Shown: positions 1-11,340 of the stretch, piece by piece
Position numbering within the stretch: position 1 is the first letter of the stretch
Layout: each line of letters opens with the position of its first letter
Position numbers and translations under genes: made by a program
The notes under the pieces: model-generated
Database searches by the model: none
What the model saw: the letters and a program-made list of their open reading frames with translations, nothing else
What the model was told of the DNA's origin: nothing
NCBI GenBank assembly: GCA_028023455.1
Contig: JAQFVV010000020.1
Location: 8,293,092 to 8,357,091, forward strand
DNA: 64,000 nt
DNA from: Epiperipatus broadwayi
Lineage: Eukaryota; Onychophora; Udeonychophora; Euonychophora; Peripatidae
Direction of reading: 5' to 3'

Positions 1-69
1 AGAGTTTTGCCTCTGTGGAAAAGAGCTTGTGTAAGCATAAAAAAAAGATAACCATGTGATGTTTGATAG
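1..69. mobile_element. Family A foldback element, right end cut by window start
   Basis: The window opens with AGAGTTTTGCCTCTG and runs to CATGTGATGTTTGATAG. This is the same right-hand terminus seen at 39082-39152 (GAGTTTTGCCTG followed by GTCATGTGATGTTTATTGG) and at 33205-33270. The rest of the element lies outside the window. Confidence 0.6.
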
Positions 70-2020
70 TTTAATATATTTTACCTTAAATTTACATATA
101 TTTTGGAGGATACCTTCAGTTTATTGATGATTGACATGCCTAGTCTAGATTTTTAAAGTAATGTTTATTAAATTTGTTAATTATTTGTGTACCTATATTT
201 TTTATAGGTATTTTCAAATTCAGTATGTAGTTAATTATTCATGTGTATAATGATGATCCAAGTGCCGTATTGAATACATATTATCAGGAAGATTAATAAT
301 TGAGTGAGTGATTGTTATAAGATGCTTTATTGGAGTCTGTGCTTGTATCACTTGCTATGTAATAAATTCTAAAATAATATGTACGTGCGCACATACCAAG
401 CTTAGCTCTAACATGCATAACCAATGATTGATATTATTGATTATTACAATTTAGTGCATGATGCATATTTAGAAATATATAGGGAAATGTTATATATATA
501 TACATGACATAAGCTTTTAGAATTATGATCCATTTATGTAATTTTGTATTATAAATAGATGGGATAGATTTTAAATTATCCAAATTGATTATTAACTCAG
601 TTATCAACAATCTCACTTGGCAATCAAAACATAATAGCTCAGAATATCTTAGCAGATGCTATCATATATTAATAATGATTTATATAAAAAAAGTTATATG
701 TTTATGTTATAACAGACTTTTTATTATTAATCATTGCTACTGTCATACAATCATATGTTATGGCCATGTGAATCTTCCAAGGAATCTCTAGATTCTCCAC
801 AATCTAATGGACATAGATTAAATTGCTAGTAGTAAATGAGGGTTTTAAGGGATCTATTTTGGATACCTTATCAATAAATTGTAATTTTCCTAAATAAATA
901 TTAACAGCTAAACATCCATCAAATCTAATGCTTAAATTTTATCAATCGTAAATGAAGTAAGAAATTGTCGATGGTAAATTTAGTAGCACCCTCTAGTAAT
1001 GGATGTTGGCCATATGTGCAGACTTTCAGTTGACCATTAAAATATATATTGTAATTCTTGGAGCAGTGTGTTCCATGTATTATTCTGTGGATACATTACT
1101 TCTGTAGTTGACATGATCCTCATACTTTAGTGCCGCAAAGCGGTCAGGCCAGGTAAAGACTCAAAATAAGCTTTAATTTATTATTCATATTCAACACACG
1201 AGAATGTCATTACTGATCAAAGCAAATTTATTGATATTCCTACAGATCCTAAACTCATTACCTCTCAAATCTCCAATTAATTTCAGTCTACATCAAAGGA
1301 CTCTATATACATAGCTGTAATTTTAGACAGAATGCTTTACTTAACTCACAGTCATTTTTTATATATTAAATTTACAGATAATCACCACTTAATTCATGAC
1401 TGTCACAATATACTTACATTATCATCCACATGTATATTATTCTAATTATATAATTCAATTATCCATATCTAATAGCATTATCATCATCACATGGATATTA
1501 TCATTCTCTAGCTCATAATCATCACTGTTGTCACATATATATATTACCATCACTTAGTTTTATTATTATCATGCAATTGTGCTAATATCATCTCTCACAC
1601 ATTATTATTACTTATCTCATTATCACATTGTTATCATATATCTAGCATATACATCCAAACATACCTTACTGATTAGATAATGATATGGTAAGGAAAATAA
1701 AAAAAATTCTATGATTTAAAACTTTACAAAAAATGTATATAATTAATAAATATAAATAAGAAAGATTTCATTCTTTGTTTATTTGACCTGCATACAATCA
1801 CCAACTCATCATTATTACATATGATACATTTACTATAGGATTGGGAGATAATGAATCAAGATTCTGCTATATTGGATTATCTATTAAAAAAATTAATTAC
1901 CTATAATTGAATTATAGTTAAAGTATTTTCTTCTTTGTACCTCACAACCCTTCATTATTTAAAATGTTTTGATACATATATATAAAGTTACTATACTTCT
2001 GATAAGGCTTAAAAAAAACT
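70..2020. other. AT-rich interspersed DNA, no gene seen
   Basis: No coding signal or recognised repeat family. Around 1380-1640 the sequence is enriched in degenerate TATTATCATCAC-like trinucleotide runs, probably an old eroded microsatellite. Confidence 0.5.
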
Positions 2021-2021
2021 A

Positions 2022-2155
2022 CGTGTTCAAGTGTATCAGTGTTATGAGATAGTGTGGGAGAGAGGTGGGTCATATAAAAGTCTGTGCTCATATACCCTAT
2101 ATATTACATATATAGACACAGGTATATAATAAGCTTGTGTGTTTCAGTTATTTAT
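2022..2155 (+). mobile_element. Family D element fragment (right arm)
   Basis: Shares long stretches with 6060-6200, including GTGTATCAGTGTTAT, the block ATACCCTATATATTACATAT and GGTATATAATAAGC. The ribozyme-bearing half seen at 5985-6049 is missing here, so this is a truncated relative. Confidence 0.6.
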
Positions 2156-2494
2156 TGTTTTAACTAAATTTTCTTTGTAATATTTCTTATTTTAGATATT
2201 TTATTTTTTACTGAATTAGAAAACGTTTTTCATTTAATAATTTACTCTGGTATTTAAATATTCTTGAGATTTATAAAGTTATAGGCTATTTTTTTATTCA
2301 ATCCTTACATCTTTAAAAAAAGAAAGAACATATATATAATCCTTAAAGAGTTTTCTTGGAGATCTGTCAGTTTTTTTTATGATAGAATAGGTTGTAGCAA
2401 TGCAAAAAGAATACACAATCATAACTGCATTGGTATTTACAGGTTCCATAATATTAATAGATTTTTACTGCTACTTGTTAAGGTTTAACTTTCT

Positions 2495-2590
2495 CATGTG
2501 TCAAAGCATTTGGCCAGGAAGTGAACCTGCAAACCTGGGACAACTGCTTGCAAGGCAGCTGCATGGACCATTCGACCACCAACGCTTGAC
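2495..2590 (-). mobile_element. tRNA-derived SINE (minus strand)
   Basis: Read on the minus strand it begins GTCAAGCGTTGGTGGTCGAA (A-box-like), carries a B-box-like GGTTCACTTCC and ends in a tail beginning TTTGACACATGAG. It matches copies at 34858, 43661 and 46959. Flanking direct repeats AAGGTTTAACTTTCT (2480-2494) and AAGGTTCAACTTTCT (2591-2605) differ at one base and fit a target-site duplication. Confidence 0.75.
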
Positions 2591-2646
2591 AAGGTTCAAC
2601 TTTCTTTAGTTGTAGTTGCAGTATTATAATTTGTAACTATATAGAA

Positions 2647-3733
2647 GGTAATTATCCCTTCTCACTAGTGCCATTAAACAGTGGTCTTAAAACTGCAAGG
2701 ATACTTTTGCCCCAGCTACAAGATAGAGACTTTAAGGAAATAAGAGTGGCTGTCTTATTTTCAAACCACAATCAAATGTTATTATATGAGCCAATAATCA
2801 ATACAGAAAGTATATATAGCATGGCATTGCTTTATAAAAAGCTTCTATTTACAAAAATGCAATGTAGAGAGCATACCAATAGCTCAAACAAGCTCTTATT
2901 AATAAGTGCGTAATAGAAAATATTTAAAATCTCTATCTGGAATATTCTTATTCCCAGACCAATTGATTTCGAGCGTATGGCTCACCTCAGTGAGGAGCTA
3001 GAGCATTCAGGCATTAGATCTATAATATCAACTCAAAACCCAGCACTTATTTATTTTTAGCCCAGACCAATTGGTCTATCTGGAATATTCTTATCTCCAG
3101 ACAAATTGGTTTCGAGCTTATGGCTCACCTCAGTGAGGAGCTAGAACATTTAAACACTAGATCTAAAATATCAACTAATCAGACACAAGATCTAAAATAT
3201 CAACTTATTAGTTGATATTTTAGATCTAGTGTTTGAATGTTATAGCTCCTCACTGAGGTGAGCTATAAGCTCGAAACCAATTGGTCTGGGGATAAGAATA
3301 TTCCAGATAGAGATTTTAAATATTTTATCTTATCACACTTAAGAGCTTGTTTGAGATATTGATACGTTCTCTATGTTGCATTTTTATATGAGCCACTGTA
3401 GTTCTGTATAGTTATAATCTAAATGTTGCACTTGCAAAATGTATTGAGTATTACATAATTTAACATTGTCCAATATTGGCACAATATAAATTTAAAAAAT
3501 TTCAGAAGTTCTAATAATAATATTAAAATAAAAAATGGATTTAAAGTGAATGATTTATATTTTCATACTCTCACTTCTAGACACTTAAGATTGACTCATA
3601 TAATAACATGTGAATTCAGAAATAAGATGGTGCTCTTATTTCCTCAAATTCACTATCTTGTGGCTGGGGCAAGACTATCCTTTCAGTTTTAATACCACTG
3701 CTTAACAGCTCTAGTGTAGAGGGATAATTACAA
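2647..3733. mobile_element. Family B foldback element (~1.1 kb)
   Basis: Outer arms 2647-2800 and 3592-3733 are inverted copies: GTAATTATCCCT at the left is mirrored by GGGATAATTAC at the right, and both carry the CTTGCCCCAGC and ATTATATGAG blocks. Inner arms 2852-3055 and 3200-3395 are also inverted copies, with an extra minus-oriented module at 3060-3200. Three hammerhead-like modules sit inside (2939-3010 minus, 3082-3151 minus, 3235-3303 plus). No protein is encoded. It is inferred to be a non-autonomous retroelement, related to the B copies at 24.5-30.6 kb. Confidence 0.75.
3235..3303 (+). ncRNA. Hammerhead-like motif, family B (variant core)
   Basis: Order on the plus strand: outer stem I GAATGTT, inner stem I TCCTCA, core CTGAGGT, stem II GAGC-TATAA-GCTC, GAAA, stem III palindrome CCAATTGG, TC, inner stem I TGGGGA, outer stem I AATATTC. 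The helices pair well, with G-U wobbles. The core reads CTGAGGT rather than CTGANGA, so the normally invariant A9 is U; activity is doubtful. Minus-strand sisters lie at 2939-3010 and 3082-3151. Confidence 0.5.
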
Positions 3734-4054
3734 TTTAAACATTGCACTTATAAAATTTATCGAGTATTAAAGTATTTTAATTTGTAATGGCTATCCTTTT
3801 TCTCTTTAGTTGAAATTAAGCAATGCAGATTTTCTAGCAACTATTTTTAACTTTTTCTGATATCCTGGAATTGGTCTAAAACTCTATAGTTATACCCATT
3901 TTTTCTATGCTAACATAATATACACATCAATAAACAAAGAACTTTCTGAATCTCTTTTTTTTTTTTTACTTTACATCATAATTAAGTAATCTTTTAATTA
4001 CATTGTGCATTTAATATTTAAATACATGTATATTATCTATACTGAACTTTATGT

Positions 4055-4212
4055 AATTAGAAGGGATTTGAACTCTGACTTTCAAGCTCCTTGCAGCTAT
4101 GCACTTCATCTTCTACAACCAATACACACAATCACATAATGTGAAAAAGATAAATGATCTCCAATATACATACTTCATGCTGAACCAGCATTCATCAGTT
4201 GGTTCAGATCAT

Positions 4213-4252
<40 letters not shown>

Positions 4253-4848
4253 ATCAATGCTCAGTTTATATTAAGATAGAAACCCTCAAACTTTAATGGA
4301 CAGACTTCAATCTTCTGCACCTTCCAACTCTTCAACTATCCATATCATTGAAAATCTGATGATGGAATGCTCGAAGCCCTTGTTGATGCCAATATGATTG
4401 TCATACCCACGTTGACTTTGTTACTCTGACATATTACATATTCAGCCTGTATTCTGCCCATCTCTTTTCTGTGCATTTAAATGGACTTATTAAGGTCTTA
4501 TATGCGAGGATCAGAGTGACTTAAAGTCAACATGGATATGATAATAATTGTGGCATAAAACAAAAGCTTCGAGCATTCCATTATCAGATTTTCAATGGTA
4601 TGAATGGCTGAGAGTTATAGGGAGGAGAAAATTAAAGCCTGTCCATTAAAGTTTGAGGATTTGGTATTATATATATGCGTGTGCGAGATAGATAATGGTC
4701 TGGAACAACTGAGAATGCTCGTTCATCCGAAATATATATATTGGAAATCATTTATCTTTTTCACAGGTATGTGGTCATGGGTATCGGTTGTATAAGATGG
4801 AGTGGATAGCTGAAAGGAACTTGAAAAGTTCAAATCCCTTTTAATTAT
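4055..4848. mobile_element. Family D foldback element (~0.8 kb)
   Basis: Termini AGAAGGGATTTGAACTCTGA (left) and GTTCAAATCCCTTTTAATTA (right) are inverted copies. Inner inverted blocks include 4340-4375 against 4568-4605. The left arm holds a degenerate minus-strand hammerhead-like module (4140-4210: CTGATGA, but GAAG for GAAA) and the right arm a more decayed plus-strand one (4690-4762). A (CA)n(TA)n microsatellite occupies 4215-4252. Confidence 0.7.
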
Positions 4849-5940
4849 GAATTTAATTAAAACATGTTTGTAAATAATATTTATTTTATATAAAGCGCAG
4901 ATAATTAGTTTATTAATTTATTTTTAGATTTGTAATCTCTACCTTGATTAATGGAAATCATTTTAACTATGCTTCAAAAACATAGTCTGACGTTTCACCA
5001 CAAATTTCAAGTTATGCAATTATTTGTTTTAGTTTTTTTTCAGGCGATATAATTTTCTTGAGTATTTTTGTTAACAAAAAATAATTTCTTACTATATTTT
5101 GATTAACGCTGTAGAAAAAAAAAAAAAAAAAAACCTTTCCTATTCTTATTTAAAAGTATTATCATTCCATTACTAGCAAAGTTTTATCTTTATCAACATT
5201 ATTTGAAGAGAATAATAACCTTATTATTTTAATAATGCTTCTTTAAAGCAAATATTAATTACTTTTTCTTTTTACCAAACAAACAGGTGCGGCTTTCTTA
5301 ACTTAATCTTATTTTAATTTATTTAAGCATAAAAATATATGCGCTTATTCCTGATATTTTGTACAAGCTCAAGCAAATTATCTCTGTTTAATAAACTTAC
5401 ATACTTTCACATATATTTTACATTTTTCTTAAGGGCTTTTGACCGAAGTAAAAGTTCATTTTACTTTATTATTTATACGTAAGTACATACAGTGATATAT
5501 ATATATATTGTGTTTACGTTTGTCTGCGTGATATATATATTGTGTTTACGTTTGTCTGTAAGTTTGATATAATAAACACATTTTACTTATATGTTGGAGT
5601 ATTACTATCATCTTATTAAATTACGAAACATTTTTAGACAAAAAAATCAAACTTTATTTATTCTTTATAGGCCTTCAAATGTTCGTAATAACACTCGAGA
5701 TAGTATGTAACGCAATGTTTTAATTAACATTACTAGTCACCTTTCTTCCTCAAATATTGCTGAACCGATCACTGACCGCTAGGACAGGAATTGTACCATA
5801 ACTTTTAGATTGCTGAATTTAAGATATCATTTTAATCAATTAGAATTTTATCAAAGATAACAAAATCCTGGATTTTTTTAAACCATTTCAAAATATTTTT
5901 ACTGACATTACATTTCCATTAAAGTATGAAGATTGTCTAT
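4849..5940. other. AT-rich interspersed DNA
   Basis: No gene seen. It contains an A-run near 5114-5133 and a short duplicated segment at 5497-5568 where GTGTTTACGTTTGTCTG occurs twice next to TA dinucleotides. Confidence 0.5.
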
Positions 5941-5944
5941 CTTA

Positions 5945-6290
5945 ATATATATCTGAGCACTTATAGTATATATGTGTAGGAGATGATAATCTGGACCAAC
6001 TGATGATTGCTGGTTTAGCATGAAATACGTATATTGGTGATTATTTATCTTTTCAGCATATATGTGCTTGAGTGTATCAGTGTTATTAGATAGAGTGGAC
6101 AGTGATGGGTCGTGTGAAAGTCTGTGCGCATATACCCTATATATTACATATATTGATACAGGTATATAATAAGCCTGTATTTCAGTTATTACATAGTAGA
6201 GATGTCTGCCCATCCCTCGTAGATGTATTAAATGGATTATGTCCTGTACATGAGCGGTCAGATTAACATCACCTTAAATTTGATGGACAT
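5945..6290 (+). mobile_element. Family D element, single-arm copy
   Basis: It carries the ribozyme-like arm, then the GTGTATCAGTGTTAT and ATACCCTATATATTACATAT blocks shared with 2022-2155, then CTGCCCATCCCT and ATTAAATGGA, also found in the other D copies near 4457 and 53860. There is no inverted partner arm, so it looks like one half of the foldback form. Confidence 0.6.
5985..6049 (+). ncRNA. Predicted hammerhead ribozyme, family D (intact core)
   Basis: Outer stem I GATAATC pairs with GATTATT (6039-6045). Inner stem I ACCAA (5995-5999) pairs perfectly with TTGGT (6034-6038). Core CTGATGA is at 6000-6006, stem II TGCT-GGTTT-AGCA follows, GAAA is at 6022-6025, stem III is the palindrome TACGTA, then TA with predicted cleavage after 6033. 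All invariant core bases are present. The 10.1-11.1 pair is G-U instead of G-C. Confidence 0.7.
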
Positions 6291-6399
6291 GATTAATACA
6301 GATTATCGCTTCATTTCTTATGCTAGACTGTCGTTTGGTCAGGTCAGCAACACTTGAAGAAGAGTGGAAAATAATACCATTCCAAATGGAATGTTCTAT

Positions 6400-7970
6400 A
6401 TTAATCTGTGTGTTATATTAATAGTTGACTATATTTTTTTTAAGTTTGAAATTTTCTAAAAACATTTAACAATTCAAGAAAATGATGGTAATAGTTCTAC
6501 AAATATTTACAAATATATGTATATACTTGTAATCAGTAATGTGCTTCTAAACATACTTATTTGCATTTTAAATTGCTTTAGATTTAGAATGATAAAACTT
6601 AAAGCCACAAACAAGATGTATGAATAACAAACGATCCATTAGAAGCATTTACTAATGAGAATCTATTTTGATCTAAGATCATATATAGCTGGGGAATAAA
6701 ATGGATGTACATTTTAAGAAGTCCCTGTTTTTAAAGATAAGATAGAGTCTCAGACTTTAAAAAGTAATGGAAAGATCATGTCGAACTATCCATTATTAAG
6801 AGTCCATTAAGTTATGCCATTTCAGTAGTTATTAAGCAGCCCTGTGCCTTTCATCAAAAAAGATTGTACGTTTAAATCCATATTGGATAATCTACTCTTA
6901 TACACCAGACTAAATGGATCATTTCCGTTTTTTTATTATCTCTTTTTATCGAAAAAAATCTTCAAAGTTAAATAAGTACTTCAAAAAATCGTATTAATCT
7001 TTAACAAACATCTAAAATGCAATTTAAAGTAATTTTAAAAAATAAAAAAGAATAAGAGAAGACAAAAGAGAAAAAAAAAGAAAAAGAAGAGGGGGGGGGG
7101 GACAAATGAAATAACAGGATGCTTTCTGTAAATGTTGAATTATTTAAATTAAAATATATGTATTGCTGATATTAATATTTTATTAAAGATTTAATACTCG
7201 AGTAAATATGTATAACATTTATATAGTAAATAATTTATCATTTTTACTTTAAACAAAATCACGTGCGCAATTATTAACCTTACATAAATAATGTACAATT
7301 TAATCTTATAGATATTAAGTATGGAAAGAATGAAGGCATAGTAGTTACTGCATGTAACTGCCCGTGTCTATAGACTAGTATCGAATCCAGATGAAACATA
7401 GAATTTTTCCAATTCCCAAGCAAACTTATTTTTGCATTAATCCATAGTTAACAATCTATTTTTGATCAGTAAGTGGATATCTAGCTTTAATTAGATAAAG
7501 AGTAAACAAGGAAGAAAAGTTGCAATCTTATTACTCACTTTTAACCATCCTAGAGAATATATCTTTATATATGAGTGTTGGGTTAGCCTTTATCTTGCAG
7601 AGGGCTTATCAAAATTTATTTTATTCACAATCACATTTTAGATTCTGATCATGTTTAGACAATTAATTTACCAAGTTCATTGTTGATATCTATTGAATCA
7701 CTGGAATAAAATAGATAGAAAAATAAGAATGGTTTGTTTTTTCAGAAGGCTTAGAATTATTTTTAAAATAATTATTTATTTTGTAAGCAGTTATTATCTC
7801 TGTTTCAATAAAAGAACAGTTGCATTAATAATAAATTATGAAAATATAAGATCATGGTATATGAGTGAAAAATTAACTCTCCTCAACTGCAGTTAAATTA
7901 AAAAAACAAAATGGAAGCTAATGTCATCAACTCAAATCCCATGAATCCTGAATTTTAACATTAGCAGCAT
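6400..7970. other. AT-rich interspersed DNA
   Basis: No coding region recognised. A purine tract at about 7040-7101 ends in a run of 12 G, exceptional in this AT-rich context. Confidence 0.5.
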
Positions 7971-7971
7971 G

Positions 7972-8229
7972 TCTATTAATTATATTCATTTTATTTCTAT
8001 TTATTAAAATTGCCTCCTTAATTTTTCTTTTATTATGCTTTATCTCTTCATGAAGAAACTTAACATTTTCAATATCATATTAAAATTTATATTTATATTT
8101 TCTTTCATGATGAAATAAAACTGAAGCAGTCATTAAATCATTATTATTTTCACCTTTTACACATTTGTATAACATTTCATGCTCCTTTAATCTTTTTTCA
8201 ATACTGCACCTTGATTCACCTATATATTG
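7972..8229 (-). pseudogene. Penelope-like element GIY-YIG endonuclease remnant
   Basis: Read on the minus strand from 8229, the translation begins QYIGESRCSIEKRLKEHE, which contains the second half of the GIY-YIG signature and the conserved Arg and Glu-His positions. After an in-frame stop it continues with IENVKFLHEEIKHNKRK and IKEAILINRNKMNI. This order matches the C-terminal endonuclease of Penelope-like elements, a single-strand nicking domain fused behind the reverse transcriptase. The N-terminal GIY half and the reverse transcriptase are missing because the sequence is interrupted at 8230 by an LTR-related segment. At least one stop is present, so it is dead. A close relative lies at 10345-10580 on the plus strand. 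Confidence 0.72.
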
Positions 8230-8640
8230 TAACGTTTTCCACATTTTACTTGTTTCTGGTAGGCCTTCTTTTATACACTATAAAGTGAAAGTTAATCAAG
8301 CTATGGATAAGAAAATATCTTGTTCATATTTCTAAAAACATAGCTATATTTTCTGATTAACTGGTTTACTAATTATTGCAACGGAATTTTCGACGAAGTT
8401 AGTTTTAAGTTATAAGACAGCACCATAGTCAATAGACTCCTAACTTCCCCATACCCCATAATTTTGATGCAAGTAACTAAAAGCTCAGGGTTATGATTTC
8501 CCGTAACTATTTATTTTTTTAAAGAATATTATTCCCAGAGCTTAGTCAATAACTATTAAATAGAATGGCAAAGGTAATTTCTTTAATTAAATATTAATTA
8601 ACTAACATTCACAACATCAAATATTCAAATTAAGAACATA
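8230..8640 (-). mobile_element. Diverged LTR fragment related to the 25.3-30.4 kb element
   Basis: It begins TAACGTTTTCC exactly like both LTRs at 25301 and 28917. It keeps the order of several blocks: a GTAGGCCT-like motif, AAGTGAAAGTT next to ATCAAGCTATG, a central run with CCCGT and TATTCCC, and GGCAAAGGTAATT. Similarity is patchy. I infer an older solo LTR or fragment inserted in the Penelope-like remnant. Confidence 0.5.
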
Positions 8641-8773
8641 CAAAGAGAGTGCTAAATTAATACTAAATATTTTATTAAAATCTATTTAAAATATTTATGC
8701 AAAAATTAATAAAGAAAAAATTGGAAAAGAAAAACATACACTAATCCAAATATTATTAATCAGATGAGAAGTT

Positions 8774-8986
8774 AAACCACTAAATATCACATGATCACCA
8801 TCTCTATACTAGCACATAATTGTTGTAAACAAAGGCAAAACTCTCCATACAAGCCAGAAGCTAGTCTGGGGATATTGGATGAGTAGGCACTAGATAGGAA
8901 TTTTATGCACAAGCCTTCTGGCATCCATTGATTAATCTGTTTGGAACAGGGTGGTACTACTGTATGGAGAGTTTTGCCTTTGTTTA
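8774..8986. mobile_element. Short family A foldback with 13-bp TSD
   Basis: Perfect direct repeats CAGATGAGAAGTT flank it (8761-8773 and 8987-8999). Inside, TGTAAACAAAGGCAAAACTC (from 8834) and its inverted copy (ending near 8986) form the terminal stem. The interior has only the 3' part of the ribozyme module (CTAGTCTGGGGATATTGGAT) without CTGANGA, so this copy has an internal deletion. Confidence 0.8.
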
Positions 8987-9840
8987 CAGATGAGAAGTTC
9001 TTGTTCAATTTAAATTTTTCTAGCTAGTTTTTTTAAACATTGAAAAGTGGTCACTATTGGTATGATCATACATGGTTAATGTTAATTGGCCAATAATTAA
9101 AGTCACAAATAGTAAATAATCTTAACTTACCCATAAGCTTGTATCAGTTCTTATAATATACATGTCTTCCTTTGTGATCCTGTGTTCCTTGACATTTAAT
9201 TGATCTCTCCTGCTGGAATCTGGCCTGTTTCATAGCTGGAGCAAGAAGCTCATTGTGTTGGTCTCTTCATTGCAAAAGACTGCCTCGTTTCCATTCTTGC
9301 ATGATGGCTGCATTCAGCAAGTGTAGTATTCCTGTGCAGACGCATTTCACTGCAACAGGTCTCTTTCATGGAGACCTCCACTCTAAGAACACATACACAG
9401 AAAATAAAAGAAAAGATACAGTTCAATGTTGTCCTTTTCTTTTTATACCTTGATCCAGTTTTGAAACTTCTGTGCATGTTATTATTATCATGATGCTTAG
9501 GTTTATAATCTTATACATTTATTTTTAATTTTCTGTAACATAGTTCTTTTTTTAGTAAATCATTTCCACCATTTTTAATCAATATCCTAAAGGTTTTCTT
9601 GATCATAATCTCTGTACTTTTGGAATTCTTTTTGTTTATCTGGATTAGTAATATGCATGCCGTTTTTTCATTCTTTTCAATTTCAACTTTTATTAAACTA
9701 CGGATAAATAATTCAAACCCAAAAAAAAAATCAACTCTCATTGTACATTTTAAAAAAAAATTACACAAACTAAACAAAAATTAAAACTGCGTTAATTTAA
9801 AAGATTTTTAAATTTACTTTTTTTTAGCTCTTAAATATTC

Positions 9841-10110
9841 TCAAATGTCAATATATTTGGACCATCTATTTATAGATGGTACAATATGATAACATACACC
9901 ACAAAAAATTTTATACACTACATTACTTTTCTCTTTGACAGGTATGACATTTTTAGAATTAGTCATTAATTTATTAATATTATTTGTAACACAAAATGAA
10001 ACATTAAACACATCCTTATATATATCCTTAAAAGATTTCACTTGAGAATTTGAAATATATTGAATAGATATCTATTTTTACTATCAATCTTCAACTCCTT
10101 TAAACCATTA
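9841..10110 (-). pseudogene. Penelope-like endonuclease remnant, left half of a head-to-head pair
   Basis: The open stretch 9841-10041 on the minus strand reads FKDIYKDVFNVSFCVTNNIN and then IPVKEKSNVVYKIFCGVCYH. The NVVYKI-C-x2-C sequence is the typical entry into the GIY-YIG endonuclease of Penelope-like elements, in which paired cysteines precede the YIG strand. The reading frame then decays. The same sequence occurs inverted at 10110-10345, with the junction around 10078-10165 forming a near-perfect hairpin. This half ends before the YIG motif. It is non-functional, and its host element is probably the same family as 7972-8229. Confidence 0.68.
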
Positions 10111-10600
10111 TAACTTAGGTCAAAATGGTTTAAAGGAGTTGAAGATTGATAGTTAAAAATGGATATCTATTCCACATAATTCAAATATGCAAGTGAAATT
10201 TTTTAAGGATATATTTAAAGATGTGTTTAATGTTTCATTTTGTGTTATAAATAATGTTAATAAATTAGTGAATAATTCTAAAAATGTCATAGCTGTCAAG
10301 CAGAAAAGTAATGTTGGGTATTAAATTTTTTGTGGTGTGTGTTATCATATATAAGTGAATCAAGGTGCAGTATTGAAAAAAGATTAAAGGAGCATGAATT
10401 TTTATATGTGTGTGAAAAGTAAAATTAGTAATGATTTAATGACAGCTTTAATTTTTTTATGAAATGGCTTGTAAATATAAATTTAAGTTTGATATTGAAA
10501 GTATTAAGATTCTACCATAATAAAAGAAAAATTAAAGATTCAATATTAATAAATAGAAATAAAATGAATATAATTAATAGATAAGCTGCTAGTCATTTGC
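10110..10600 (+). pseudogene. Penelope-like endonuclease remnant, right half of a head-to-head pair
   Basis: The plus strand repeats, inverted, the sequence of 9841-10110 (for example GTTTAATGTTTCATTTTGTG). It then continues beyond it into AAGTGAATCAAGGTGCAGTA and blocks equivalent to AAAGAAAAATTAA and AATAGAAATAAAATGAATAT, which are the reverse complement of 7972-8229. So it covers the endonuclease from the cysteine pair to the C-terminus. Several stops and indels are present, including a break in the GIY-YIG region. It is followed by a 3' flank shared with 11170-11340. Confidence 0.65.
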
Positions 10601-10646
10601 TTCTGTTTTGTTTTTTTGAATTTAATGGCAGTTGAGGATGGTTAAG

Positions 10647-11253
10647 GAATTAACCAAAAGTATTTCTGTGGATTGAAAGACTATGTAATAGTTAATTACC
10701 ATTATATTTATTATTTTTATTGTTATATATATAAAGTGAAAGTTGGCTGTTGGATATGTAAATTTATTGTTTTCAACATTGAATTCTAATTTTTTAAGAT
10801 GGAGGAAGAAGTCAAAAATTGGTCTAGAAATGAGGAATTTATAACACTATATTATCTATTTGCTGTTGATTTTTGAAGCTTACAATAAATGACTCTAGAT
10901 TAGGTTGAAGATATTTTTTATATTTTACAAAATATATTCATAAGTTGAACAGACTTTTATTATAAAACTGTAATTTGTTTATTATATGTATATAATACTC
11001 AAATTCACATTAATAGAACTATTTTTTAACAAACAATTATCTTTTAGTAGATATCTGAATGATTATTAATCACTTTTGTTATAATATAAAATTATTACAT
11101 TTCATATAAATCTTCATATAGATTTTTATTAAATTTCATATAATGGCAAACAATTTCCTTTTCTTTGAGGAATTAACTGAAAGTACTTCTGCAGATTGAA
11201 AAACATTATATAGTAATTAATTACCATTATATTTATTATTTTTATTGTTATTA
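10647..11253 (+). repeat. Dispersed direct repeat pair (10647-10727 and 11170-11253)
   Basis: Both copies read GAATTAAC then AAAGTA-TTCTG, GATTGAAA and ATTACCATTATATTTATTAT. They follow the Penelope-like endonuclease remnant and may be its 3' untranslated or terminal-repeat region. Confidence 0.55.
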
Positions 11254-11340
11254 CAATAGTTTTTTTAATTAACAGACATTTTATTTGTATTACATATATT
11301 ATAAAGGAATAAAGGATTGCTGCTGGGTGCATGAATATAC

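Noticed and set aside
4340-4605. Second hammerhead in family D (CTGATGATGGAATGCTCGAA)
   Set aside because: CTGATGA is followed by a possible GAAG, but there is no stem II of proper form and no cleavage site; it is more likely a chance match within an inverted repeat.
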